From: Branchiostoma floridae
Lineage: Eukaryota > Chordata > Leptocardii > Amphioxiformes > Branchiostomatidae
Length of the DNA stretch: 64,000 bases
Direction of reading: 5' to 3'
NCBI RefSeq assembly: GCF_000003815.2
Contig: NC_049991.1
Coordinates: 10,933,024 to 10,997,023, forward strand
The notes beneath the pieces are model-generated. The model was given only the letters and a program-made list of their open reading frames with translations. It did no database searches and was not told the DNA's origin. Both the position numbers and the translations under genes were made by a program. Shown here in pieces: positions 13,975 through 27,200 of this stretch. Every line of letters begins with the position of its first letter. Position 1 is the first letter of the stretch.

Positions 13975-15221
13975 ACCCACATCCTCCAGAGAGAGCTATG
14001 ACTGTCACATCTCTTAGCGACTCACGCACACGCGCGATACAGTTGAAATATAATTACTGTGTTCACGGAAGGAGCCGGAATTTACATGTTACACTGTTGA
14101 GACGAGCCAGTAGCATGGACCGTGGAAGACATGGCTATGTGTTTTCTACCACTTCGATATAGACCAAGGAGGTTATTTAACATTCAATAACCCAGGGAAG
14201 TTGAAAATAGACCAAGGAGGTCATTTAACATTCAATAACCCTGGGAAGTTGAAAAGACTACACATTGAATAGCCTGACTACCTAGGGATGGGACATTTAC
14301 AGAAAATTCTGGTCCAGGAATGGTCCTGATCTGAACCTTGACTTTACTGTTTGAAAAACTTGTGAATGGATGATATTCAAAACAAGGAATATGTTTGGTC
14401 CAGTATCCAACGACCACCAACTCTACTAAGTAAGCTCTTGTTATTTTCTTTGACCTGTAAGCCCCCCCAAATCTGTTCCATTTTCGAACCGGTCCAACAT
14501 CCTTTCCACTGATAATTTTCAGGTCTATTTTTTCTGGACAAGTCCAACAAGAAAATGGATTTGTACGCAGTACTGGTACACACCCATACCGGATACCAAA
14601 CTGTTTCCATGGCCTATACAGCCCAACTCCTTATACAGCATGCTAGCAGGGAGTTACCAACAATATTACCAATGGAAGTGGTGTACACAATTGTAATTAT
14701 ACACACACTGGTATGTTTAAAAGGAAAAATTTTGGCTGAAACGGGTAATTTTTCGCCACCACCCCACGGCAAGCAATAAAAGTGGTATTGGTTCAGTATA
14801 TCTTTTTAGTTTGTTGGTACATGTACCTTAAATTCCTGCATCATCTTTTTTACGAATATGTAAATGGTATGTAACCCAACAAGAGGACTTTGCAATAAAG
14901 AACTTATCTACATTTGGTCATGAGAGGTTTTTACATGGATGAACAGGTGTGCTATTTATACCAACTTTTTAGCCAGTCTGTAGTGTGAGAGTAGTATGGG
15001 GTATCAGTACCATCCTATATTTAAACACTGCAAAGAAGTCAAAGTAGCATGACTTGTCGGAACAAAAGATAACTCATGACATCCATTCAAATGGCACAAA
15101 GTCGTCTTTCCCTTGAGAACTGTAATTTACTAGAATGTGTTTGCATCATGAATGCCGTATCCCCTGAATCTGATATTGTAGCAGCATGATATGTCGACGC
15201 TCAGTTTCCTGTTTCTGGGCA
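13975..15221. other. Intergenic, mostly unassigned, with one tandem duplication
   Basis: Between the H2A terminator and the stop codon of PGS1. It holds a 48-bp sequence repeated twice in tandem (14161-14208 and 14209-14256; starts AGACCAAGGAGG, two or three differences). The rest has only short frames and no clear gene. Confidence 0.6.
14161..14256. repeat. 48-bp tandem duplication
   Basis: Two head-to-tail copies of a 48-bp unit that starts AGACCAAGGAGG and contains ATTTAACATTCAATAACCC. The copies differ at a few bases only. No coding role is apparent. Confidence 0.85.
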
Positions 15222-18200
15222 TCAGAAGAAATTTTTGATGACACGAGTCAAAGCTTTGGCCCAGGAGGGCACTTGTCGATCTGGACGTTGGAAGGTCTCC
15301 TTGGTAACCTCCTCTGTCCCTTGATACAGATGTCGTTGTTCCTGTGGGGTGCAGTGGAAAGTATTCAATAGTCAGATGTGACCCATAGTTTCTCAGTACA
15401 TGTGTGAAGGAAAGAATTAATGGGAGGGGGGTGTAGGTACATGGACACAGGTATGCACGATCAGAATTTGCCTGTTTGCCATCCAATTATTACCAGGGCT
15501 CCTTACACTAGCTGCTCTGAATTTTTTTGGGCAGCGAGTGTAGGGAGCTACGGTAGGAATCAGATGGTACCCAGGCCAACACAGAATTTCTTCCAAAGTC
15601 CTCAGTCATCCAACAGATGAAACACAACAGAAACATCCAAAGTCAATTTAAATAGTTTACACACTACATTACATCACATTTCATCACATTACAATGCAAT
15701 TCCATAGAAAAAGATGTTACAGCATCATGTTTGCAACATTTGGAATAGTATTTGGGTTCATGTAGATAACAGCTGTAGCAACATGTTCTAGCACCCCCAC
15801 CTGATGTAGCTGCTGGCGAAGTGCCCAGTTATCTGTGACTATAGCCAACTGAGCTTCCAGGTCCCGGTGGACGGAACGGTAACCTGCGACATAAGATGGA
15901 TCTTTACATGCTGAAACAATCTGAGCCAAAGACATCCTTACTAAGTGTGCTTTATACTACTACAAACAAATATGGAATGTAATGAACTGAACACTCACTT
16001 TTCTCCAAAAGAAGCACACATAACAACAAGCAATAACACAATAATACCAAGATACATACAAGCTTTATTGACATGACAGAAAGTACAGTGACTTTTGTAT
16101 GGTCAAATATAAACTACCAAAAAAATAATAAGATAACATAGCACACAAAGAATCATAGCCAACAGCACTGCACAGTAATTAATAAGACATACGACTTAAT
16201 AAGGCTACGAATTATGTAACTGATTTCTCTGTCAGAAAACACTTACCAAAGTTTGGAGACCCGACCAGGGTGAGAGAGGGTAGGTCCTCCCCAGGATGGT
16301 AGAACCACAGGCCTGAAAATAACACATCATACCAAGGTTGACAAAAGCTTGATCATATGAGACGAAGCGGACATCTGTCTTCCAAGAAAACTCCATAACA
16401 TGGCAGCACGCCGGTCCTTTCCATGAGGACCGAACTTGTATTCTTCATCATTCTTCACCAATATTCTTACTGATAGAATTATTGTAACACATTTCGTCTT
16501 TTTTCACTTTTTCATATTTTTATTTGGTTTGTAAACCAAATATTTCTGTGTGATAAAGTCACAATCATTCATTCATTTACACTGCCTAAAACACATCAAG
16601 ACTCTGTCACCGAAATAGATATCATCCTGCCAACTCTGTCAGATGAAAATTTTAACACACATCTTTACATCCAAATATCTAACACATTTAAACGAGGCAC
16701 AAGTGCCTAACAATGCCTACATGGAGTATGTTTGGGCCCCTTCTCACCTTTCCCATGGAATGTCCAGTTGTTGCGGATGTACTCCTGCAGCCGGATCCTG
16801 TCCTGCTGCGCCTGCTGCCACACCCGGCGATGGAACTCCCTAGCGATGTAGGTGTACCCTGTGGGGATGCTGCCCGCAATGCCCTTAGCACCGTAGAAAC
16901 CATTTACCTGTCCAGGGGAGAGGGCAGGTTTCAGATACACACTATCTACAGAAGATTCTGTGCTATACCACTTCTATTCTCACTTCAAGGCTGATTTAGA
17001 AACAACTTATGTTACACTGGGCAACTTGACAATTCTGAGCTTTTGCAATGAAATTATCACTTGGTAACTTGATATGGTACTTGTTTTTTTTTTACTTAGG
17101 GAGATGATGTTACAGTCTTATTCATGTCCCTTGTATCAAATGTAAAGTGGCCTTCTGGACTTGTTATATAATGGCCTTGAGTATCCAAAAAACAGCAACA
17201 ATGGAACATGTATTATCACTCATGATATAATAGAAAGTTGGTTAGAGGTTCACCTGAGGGGAGGCCATGAGGATATTAAAGTCAGCATCAGCCTGCAGCA
17301 TGACATTCATGTAGTCCTCCGTCAGGTTGAAGTAACCTGAAGCCAGCAGCAGTTCTGACTCCTTGGGAGCCGTCCGCAGCAGTCTCCTGGTGACCATCTC
17401 ATCGTGCCACACTCCCAGGGGACCCATCTGCACCAGAGGGCAGATCCAAGTGTCCACGTAAATTGTGCGTTTCAATTGCGTAACGTTTGAGCTGTCAGGA
17501 TGCACTACTGTTTTCTCCTTAGTACGAGTGTCAACCATGACCCAGGCCCCCTGTTGTATGAGCAGTTGCATTTCTTCATCACTTTCCTCATCTCTCCCCT
17601 CCACTTCGTAATGACTTGTGTAATCATCCCCATCATAGATTTGGATACTCCTTTCTCGTAACTCTCTCTTCCAACCTATCACCTTCTTCCTGTGACGGAA
17701 GGGTGCATCTGTGAAGAAGGGATCTGACAGTTTTGTAAAGTATCCTGGCTTTAGAAGGTCCATCACTCTTCTGCGGGCCTCACTTTTGAACTTGTCTATG
17801 TCATCTGCAATCACAGAATGAAGGTGGTATTAAGATCGACTAAGAGACAAAGCTATTTGTGTCTTGTACAGTAATTATCACACAAGTTACATGAGAAAGA
17901 ACTAGGAAGGAAATTTAAGAAATATATGTATTCTTCAACTAAAATATCACATTTGCATTTGTTGGTCCCGAGACCTCAAGCACTACAGCATCACATTAGA
18001 TAAGGGTAGTTTGTACTACAGATATCATATTTGTGTTTTGTGCATCATGGATTGAAACGAGGACAATTGGTAGCTGCATTTGAACGCAATACTCTACACT
18101 ATGATGTAAGAAATTCAATGTAGACACTTAAGGTGCCATGATTGAAGGTGGATGAGTGTGTGATGTGGGCATGTAGCTGCCTGTACCTTTATATGGGTGG

Positions 18201-21200
18201 ATGTTGAAGCTGGGGTGCAGGGTGACTGAGTTGTCTCGGCACAGTTGGAAGGAGAAGGAGGCAACACAGGACACCAAATTTGCCAACATGTCCGCCAGCA
18301 GGGGAATGTTGTGCAGCACTATGTAACGGTCCTGCCGATTGGTGAAGTAGATCTCACTCAAGTTGGCACTGAAGGAAAATATCATGTTATTATAATACAT
18401 TCATTGTATAATCCAAGATGGCGGTTGAGCCGGTCGCGTCGATTACACGCTCCGGTTGAGATAAGTTAAATTGTGTCCTTATCGAGTTTATCTGTCAATA
18501 TTTTTCAACCAAAGACTTTATTTGTGTATATTCTTCAATTCTTGTCCACATTGGATCCATCTTTTATCTTCATTGTTGAATATTTCGTTAAACTACGCTT
18601 TGAGCGAAACCCAAGCCAACCTCGGACGTAATGGCGGACCTCAGCGATCACGGAGAACTGTACACCACGCTTGGAGTACCACCTTCTGCATCCCAGGGGG
18701 ACATCGTGAGTGCATACAAAACGGAAGTTCGACTTTTTGAGGAAGCATGCAATGTCAGTAAGAAGTCCAATGTACACAAGGAAGCCGAGGCGAGACACAG
18801 GGAGGTAAGCAAAGCGTTCACTGTCTTGTCCGACGCGTCGCGAAGACGACTTTACGATAACAGCGGCACCGTAAGCTCCACTCCCAAAGTCACGAAGAAG
18901 TCGCGAAAACAAGCCAAGGGCTACTGCGTCAATTATAACGAACAGAGCCTGTCTATATATTTTCCCTCAAACTTGGCATTATCATGGGTCAATGTGTGTG
19001 AGGAACACCATTCCACCAAGGCAACAATCAAGGGGAAGGATGGCAACAATGGCCACCACATAAAAACAGTTCTCAGTGACGCTCAATCTAAAGCACCCAT
19101 TGGTTCTGTGAGCATTACTATATATGAGTCAACCAACAAGATCCATGTCCAGGGCTCTGCCTATCTCTTATGGTTCGTAGAAGAGTTTCCTGGTTTGAAA
19201 GAGAAAGTTGACACGGCGTGCCCTAACGACAGAGTCGACAGTGTTCAACTCGCGACGCAAGATACCAGGACGACCATAGCCCCGTTAGCTGACGGCCCGT
19301 CTTCTTGCCCAGAATGTGATCAACCTTTAGTTCCTGGTGATGTTTGTGCTACATGTAACACAGTCCCTAAAGACCTGCTAGACTGTAACAGTAATACTGT
19401 GTGCCCTGATGAAGAGTTAACGGAAGAAACGCCTCGTAGCCAATTCGACAAAGCGACCCAATTCACTGCTGTAACTGACGACTACTCTATTGTCCATGAC
19501 AATATGAATAAGTTGGAATCATGCCTTGTCGAGTCTATCGCAGATCGAAAATCATCTGAGGACTCAATTCTACAAAAACTCTCTATACTCGAGGGCAGAA
19601 TGAAAACCTTTGAACTAAGTCGTGTACGTGAGGTGAAACTTGTGGAAGACATTACACGCCTGGACAATGTCAAGCGTGAACTTGAGAGCCAAGTCAAGTC
19701 GCTTCAACGGAAGTTTGATGAACTGTCTAGCGCCATTCACAAGTTACAAACTTCCAGTTTCTCACGCGGTCAGACAGTGTCCACTGAGACACAAACCACA
19801 CAGGAGGCGTCAGATCGAGCCGACAGATTACTCTATGAATTAGCCAACGTGAATGTTCACAACAGGTTCCAGGCCCTGGCGGAGCATGACAATGACGATA
19901 ACGACATCGGGTCAGTTTCTAACACAGGTGCGAAACACCGTGAAGAAACACACAAACCTGGAGCGAAGCAGCCTTCTATTCAGAACAGTTCAAAACCCAG
20001 ACCCTCTGTCTCGACAATTAGACAACACCAACAACAGCAAAGAGATGCCGCCCGCAGCAAAGAGATGCCGCCCGACTTGCTAATCCTGGGCGACTCGAAC
20101 ACTAAGACAATCAAAACAGAAGTCCTATACCCCTCTAAACGTGTGGAAAAGGAACTGACCTACAACTTGTCACAAGCTACAACTTTCGTTCGGAGTTCTA
20201 ACATACCAGATCCCAAAGTCATTTTATTCCATGTCGGAACGAATGACATTCGTGACACGGCGGACCCGACAGTTGTGTCCGAGAACTTCAGGAAGCTGAT
20301 ACAGGTATCACATGACAAGTACCCCCAAGCCTCCCTGGTTTTCTCCTCGATCTTACCGAGATGTGATCGTGACCTACAGGAGGTTGGAGATGACGTGAAC
20401 AGCTTCCTGAGGGTTGTAGCGGAGGAAACTAGCTATGTTCACGCCACGGACAACACTAGTCTGGCACACATGGGGTCGCCAAAGGCAGATATGTATAACT
20501 CAGACGGCTACCACCTGAACAGGCTCGGGGTCCGTGTGTTGGTCTCTAACATTAAGAGAGTGGTCAATCCTATCCTAGGACTTGGACCATACGCCGGCAG
20601 GGGTGCAAGGCCAACTCTACAGTCACCGCAAGGTCAGCACACGGAGCCTCGAGCTCCCAGATTCTCTCAGCATCCTGTCCGGGTTCAGGAGCAACCTGCT
20701 CGCTCAACCAGGCATGTGTCCTCATCAGTACAAAACCAAGGTGCGTCCAAAGCAATGCCGAGTGCGCCTGCAGCCAACCAACCCCCTGTGCAAGTGCAGA
20801 GCCGCACTTCAATGGAGTCAGCTCAGTTAGCGCCTTCAGGAAAACCAGAAGACCAAGGCTCAACGCGATCTCCTGGTTCTCCAGCGCCAAACTCCAATTC
20901 GCCGTGTCCATGGAGCAGACCGCCGCCGAGCCAGCTGCAGGCGGGACCGTGGGGCAGACCGCCGCCGAGTCAGTTGCAGGCGGGACCGTGGAGCAGACCG
21001 CCGCCGAGTCAGTTGCAGACGGGACCGTGGAGCAGACCGCCACCGAGCCAACAGACAGGACCTTGGAGCAGACCTCCACCGAGTCCGCAGACTGGACCTT
21101 GGCCGCCCATGCTCAACCATCCACCTGCTCCTTGGGGTCTTCCACCTCCGAACAACGCCATGAGGAACCAGCCTCCCCGAGTGCCCCCGCCGCCTTGGCC

Positions 21201-24200
21201 CTGGCATCCTGCGCTGATGTGGCCGCCCATGGTGTGGTAGGATAAGCGTCTGTCAGTTAAGTATCGTAGAATAAGTGAAAAAGTCTCTGCAACAATTTGA
21301 TGTTTAGAAATTAAGGTAATAGTATTTCTTAGTTTGTTTCTACCACAGTTTGGTAGGATAAGCGTATGTCAGTTAAGCATCGTAGCATAAGTGAAAAATC
21401 CATGCAACATGATTGTTAGAACTTAACGTAATAGTATGTCTTAGTTTGTTTCCTTCCTTTTAACTTCCTGCTAACCCGATATATTTTGAGAATAAGTTTT
21501 GAATCTGTTTCTGTATACACTGTTTGCACATTTTAGTTTAAACCGATATGAATGTTGTTAGATATTGTATTTGACTGCTCAAATAAGGACACTATTTTAC
21601 TTATAGTACTTCTTTTTTCGATATGAAAACATTCCGAAATGGAATCAAAAGCTTTGGCGTTTGGAATGTCCACGGATTAGGTTCCAAACTAGAGGATTCT
21701 GATTTTCTCTCACATATCAAAAAGTTCGACTTCTTCTCGCTTTTAGAAACCTGGAGTACAGAAAACACCATAATTAACATTCCCAATTACAGCTATTTTC
21801 ATCAACATAGACAAAAGAGTAAGAGAGCGAAACGTTCTTCGGGAGGTATTGTCTTTCTATATAAGAACGAATACAAAGGTTATGTAAAAAAAGCACCATC
21901 TCAATCGACAGACGCCCTTTGGGTACAAATCGACCGCCAACTACTCGGTTTACCCAAAGATTTATTCATATGTTCTCTTTATATTAGCCCCGGAGCATCC
22001 ACTGCACACAAATATTCAGAAAAACATATTATAGACACTTTAGAAGATGAAATCTCCAAATTCAGCTCCGTCGGGTACGTTTTACTAGGTGGTGATTTCA
22101 ATGCCCGTCTCGGAAATCTACCTGATTACACAACCGATTCTCATATTGACGACGATTCCGACAGCTCCCCATACTTCACTGACAGACAACACATGGACAA
22201 AGTTCCTCCCAACAAATTCGGTAGACTAATCACAGACTTGTGTATTCAAGCAAATCTTAGAATCTTAAATGGTAGAGTTGTCGGTGACCTACAGGGAAAA
22301 TTCACATGTCACCAACCAAACGGCAGCAGCACAGTTGATTTAATGATTTGTAGTAAGTCCTTTCTCCAGCAAATTTTATCATTCCGTGTCAATCCTCTAA
22401 CAGTAGTCTCCGATCATTGTATGGTATCTACATTAATTCGCTCAAAACCACCAATACATACTTTGCAGGAAAAATTTAAAAGCTCACACACCAGGTCTCT
22501 TTCTAAACAGTTTCACTGGAACGAGAACTCTGCCCAGACATTCCTTGTTTCTCTCAGTCAGCCCGACATTGTAAAACGATTAGGTGCTTTAAAGGACTCT
22601 AACAACATAACATCTGCGGCAGAAATTGAGAATTATGTTTCTGAATTTAGCTCAATTCTGAGAGAGGCGGGTAATAAGTCACTCTGTTTGAAAAGAGCTA
22701 GAAAACGTCCGCCGAAAAGACAAAATAAGAAATGGTTCGACAAAACGTGTATTGAAATGAAACATGAAATGAAAAATTTAGCCTATTTACTAGAAAAAAA
22801 CCCATCACATCCAGAAGTGAGGGGCAGTTTCTTCAAGAAGAAAAAAGAATATAGAAAATTATTAAAAAAGAAAAAACGTGATTTTCGTCAACAAATTATG
22901 AATCAACTATCCACCCTTCGGGAAAAGAATCCAAGTGCATTTTGGGACCTTGTTAATAAATTAAAACCCGAGAAGGCTCAAGAAAATAGCCAAATCTCCA
23001 GCGAAGACTGGTTAAACCACTTTAGTAAAGTTGACAAATCATCCGACGGAAATCATGATTCCGTAGCCGGTCCTTTCATTCCAGTAAATGATCAAACTCC
23101 TCTTCCAACAGAGACAGAGAACTTTATATTAGATTCTATAATTACCGCAGATGAATTAGACAGAGCTATTGCAAAATTAAAGAATAACAAGTCCAGCGGA
23201 AGCGATATGATAAGGAACGAAATGCTGAAATGTGGCAAATCAATTTTTCAAAAACCTCTGCTCCATCTTTTTAACCTGTGCTTACAAAACGCATACTTCC
23301 CCGAAGAATGGTCGCTCAGCCATATTGTACCTATTCACAAGTCCGGCGATACTTCACTCCCAGACAACTATAGAGGGATCTCTATTATAAGTTGTCTAGG
23401 AAAATTATTCTGTTCAATCTTAAACAATAGACTGTCTAACTACGCAGAAGAAAACAGCCTTTTCAAACCACAACAGGCCGGTTTCAGAAAGAATTTTAGA
23501 ACAACTGATAATCTATTCACTTTGAACACCCTTGTCAGCAAATATATTAGTAGAAATTCACGTCTGTACGCTTGTTTTGTAGATTTTAGTAAAGCTTTTG
23601 ATTCTGTTTGGCGAGAAGGTCTTTTACTTAAATTGAAGAAACTTGGGATAGGAGGCAAATTTCTCCTGACCATAAAAGATATGTACTCTAAAACTACAAA
23701 TTGTATTAAAACAAACAGTGGTCTAACCGATACATTTGTGACTCACTGTGGGGTTCGACAAGGCTGTAACCTGAGTCCAACATTATTCAACTTATTCATT
23801 AGTGACATAGCATCAGAATTTGACCATTCCTGTTGTAATCCTCCAGCTCTACACTGTATGAATGTACCCTGTCTATTATATGCTGATGATTTAGTAATAT
23901 TCTCAGAGTCACAACGTGGCTTACAATCATCTTTGTCTAGATTAGAAGAGTACTGTAAATCCTGGAGGTTGAAAGTCAACCTTAAAAAGACAAAAATTGT
24001 AGTTTTCACAAAGGGTGGTCGGTTACCAAAAGACTGTTCCTTCTTGTTCAATAGTAATGTAGTAGAAATTGTATCTTCATATTGTTATCTAGGCATAATT
24101 GTCAACTCAGCCGGCACATTCAAAGCCAATCACAAATACATATATAACAAGGGACTAAGAGCTTTGTTTGGAGTCAGACAATCCCTTGACAAAGCTGATG

Positions 24201-27200
24201 CCCCGTTGTCTGTTAAAAACAAGTTATTCGACTCCTGTGTCAAACCTACATTACTTTATGGGTCGGAGATTTGGGGTTCTTTCAAAAGTTCAAAATCTTG
24301 CCCAATCGAATCCGTACATGTAAAATTCTGCAAACAATCCCTCAATGTCCCCAAAACAGCTAGCAATCTTGCTGTACGGGCGGAATTAGGGAGGTACCCC
24401 TTACATTTGGAGGCCTCCCTAAACGCCATTAAGTTTTTTACCAGAGTCTGCTTAAATGTACCGGCTGATAGTCTCCAGGCAGACGCACTTTTATGTCAAT
24501 TAGAATTAGACTCTTTAGGTAGTAAATGTTGGGCTTCCGGTGTGCGGAAAACTTTAGAAGAATGTGGTTATGCCTTTGTTTGGCATTCTCCACACTCAAT
24601 TGTTTCAAAAGTGCCTTCAATCATCTCTGCTATTGAACAACGTTTAAAGGACATCTACTTTCAGACATTCCTACGCGAAATCCATTATGACAACAAAGGC
24701 AAATTCGCAAAGAACAAATTACGCTCATACAGACTGTTCAAATCCACCTACAACGAAGAAGAGTACCTTAGAATTCCGAACGAACGACAAAGAACTACAA
24801 TTACCAAACTGCGAATCAGCTGCCACAAACTCCGTATTGAATCAGGGAGGCACAACCGCACACCTCTGGAGCAAAGACTCTGTCAGTTTTGTAACATGAA
24901 CAAGGTCGAAGATGAAGCCCACTTTTTATTAGATTGTAGTTTATATAGTAATGATAGAAGTATTCTTTTTAGCTATATTATAGGAAAGTTCCCTCGCTTT
25001 GAATCTTTGTCTAGTGTTGAAAAATTCATTTTTCTTATGAGGTTTGATCAAACGACATTATACAAACACATCTCAAGCTACATATTCAACATTACTAAGA
25101 AACGAGAAGAAGCCGAACAAATGTATTAGACTAGTTTTAGAATCCATGTTTTAGAAACCATGTGTACTGCATTACTACCTTTTGTATCTATATGCCTGTA
25201 CTTAGCCCGATAGGGCATGAATGTGCAATAAAGGCTATTATTATTATATAATACATCATCTGAAATTCTAAATGGATTTTGGGTCTTGAAAGAAAACCTT
25301 GACACTGTAAAGCTACATCTTCTTCCTGTTTTGTAAATTTGACAGGCTATAGGTGATTAACATACTACGGTACGCTTCAAATATCTTGAACATGCTTAGT
25401 GCATCTATTCCATGACTACCAAATATAGAGATAAGACCTTACCCACTCATGATGACAGAGTTGTCAGTGAGGTAGATCTTCATGTGCTGGAGACCGATGG
25501 TCTCATTGAAACGTTCTGGTACAACAGCCTTCAGCAGACCACGCAGATCTGGAGTGTGGTACAGGCTCACCTGTGATGGCAGGGAAATATCTATCTGTAA
25601 GTAGGGCGAAATGAACTTCACTGTGCTTTATACTTTTTGTGTATTATTTGGTATCACTTTGGTAGGGCTAAAGTTAGGTTGTTGTTTTGATTAGTGCCAC
25701 AGAGCTGTAGCCAGAGTGTGAAGTGTGGAGATTTGCATTTTGATTAGTGTCGTCTGGAAATGAACCTTTGTCTCCTCTGTTCCAGGTGTAATTGTTTCAC
25801 ACTAAAGCTATAGACAGAATTAACAGATAGACGGTAGTCGCTCAGCCTTTGATATCTAGAACAACAAAGGGACTTCAAAAACATTGTCACCTCTATAGTA
25901 TGTATGAATATGTGAATTTGTATGAATAAAACAAAGGACAAGCTTGCTGGTAGAGGGGAGAGAGAGATGAGTTGTGTCAGTCGAACGTGAAGTGCAGACA
26001 CGGGATGTAGCTCTCCAGCAAGCAGTCCGTGTGTGTGCGGAAAATGGCCTGTTGTTCTTCCCTTCTGTCTTAGACTCTCGGCAGCAATTTCGAATAAGAA
26101 CCCGGGGGAAAGCATATTGCAATTCCCCCTTTCTTACATATCATCATCATCATCATCATTGCGGCATATCAGCGTTTGCCGAGGCAAGCCGTCATTATTC
26201 TCCACACTTTTCTGTCTGCTGCTGTCCGTTGCACCCCCTCCCATCTCAGCAAGGTCTCACTCCACAGTTTTCCTCCATTTCATGGTTTGTCTTAGCCTGA
26301 GTATCATCCTCCGTAGTAACCGCTGGCTCACGACTTTCGTGGTTAGCAAGCGAAAGTCATGAGCCAGCGGTTACTACGGAGGATGATACTCAGGCTAGGT
26401 CTGTCTCTCCCCCCCCCCCTCTATCTATCAACACCTTATACTATAACTGACTTACACATGTACAAAATACTACAATTGTGCACATAATGTTACATGTAGA
26501 TCTACATAACCCACCTGTACTCTGTCAGGGAAGTTTTGCAGGAGAGGCAGCAGCAGAGTACGTGAGTTGTTTGTACCACGGGAGCCGCGAGTGTAGTCCA
26601 GCAGCACAGTCACCTGGAGGTCACGAACTCTCTCCAGCTGGGTGTGAAGAGCTGCTACCTGGTTGTGGGAGTCAAGAATTAGGAACACAGTTTAACCACA
26701 TGGGTCCTGCCAACAGTTGGTACATAGGGGTTGTAATATATGATCAGTAATATGCTACAATACAAACTAAATGCAGCTTAAGAATGCAGTACATACTAGT
26801 ACATTTGTATACAACTTAACAGTAAGTGTTGTGTAAGATATATGTAAAACAGAAATTTAATATCAGTTCAATGTTGCACTCTTGAACAGAGACTGCGATA
26901 AACGTTCCACTTACCAGCTCCTGCTCCAGGGGTCCATTCCCCAGATATAAAGAGGACAGCACTATTCTCTTCTCTGCTGTCCATATTCTACCCTGAAAAA
27001 AAAATGGCACAAGATATTGTACAGATCCGGTAAATACATCCTATAAAAATCCTGATAATTAATTTCACTATTGAATCCTACAGGAAAACAACTGACCTTG
27101 AGAACATTGAAGAATACTGTGGGGTCATGAAGGACGGATACTTTATTCCCTGTAGTTCCAAACACAGGGACGAGGTCTCCCAGCCACGCAAAGGCCTCTG

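Larger units (their letters stand above)
18401..25246 (+). mobile_element. Full-length LINE (CR1/L2-like superfamily) in PGS1 intron 5
   Basis: A 6.8-kb non-LTR retrotransposon, antisense to PGS1. It has a 5' UTR (18401-18630), ORF1 (18631-21240), a 382-bp spacer, ORF2 (21623-25129), a short 3' UTR with AATAAA, and a tail of a few ATT units. The 10-bp direct repeat TATAATACAT at 18391-18400 and 25247-25256 is the likely target-site duplication. Both ORFs are fully open, which suggests a young copy. ORF2 has an endonuclease and a reverse transcriptase but no RNase H. The 5' UTR begins with CCAAGATGGCGG, like a YY1 site. The clade (CR1, L2, Crack or Daphne) cannot be fixed by eye. Confidence 0.9.

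Noticed and set aside
20570-21207. Long minus-strand and alternative-frame ORFs in the Pro-rich end of LINE ORF1
   Set aside because: Shadows of the repetitive CCGCCG-rich coding sequence.
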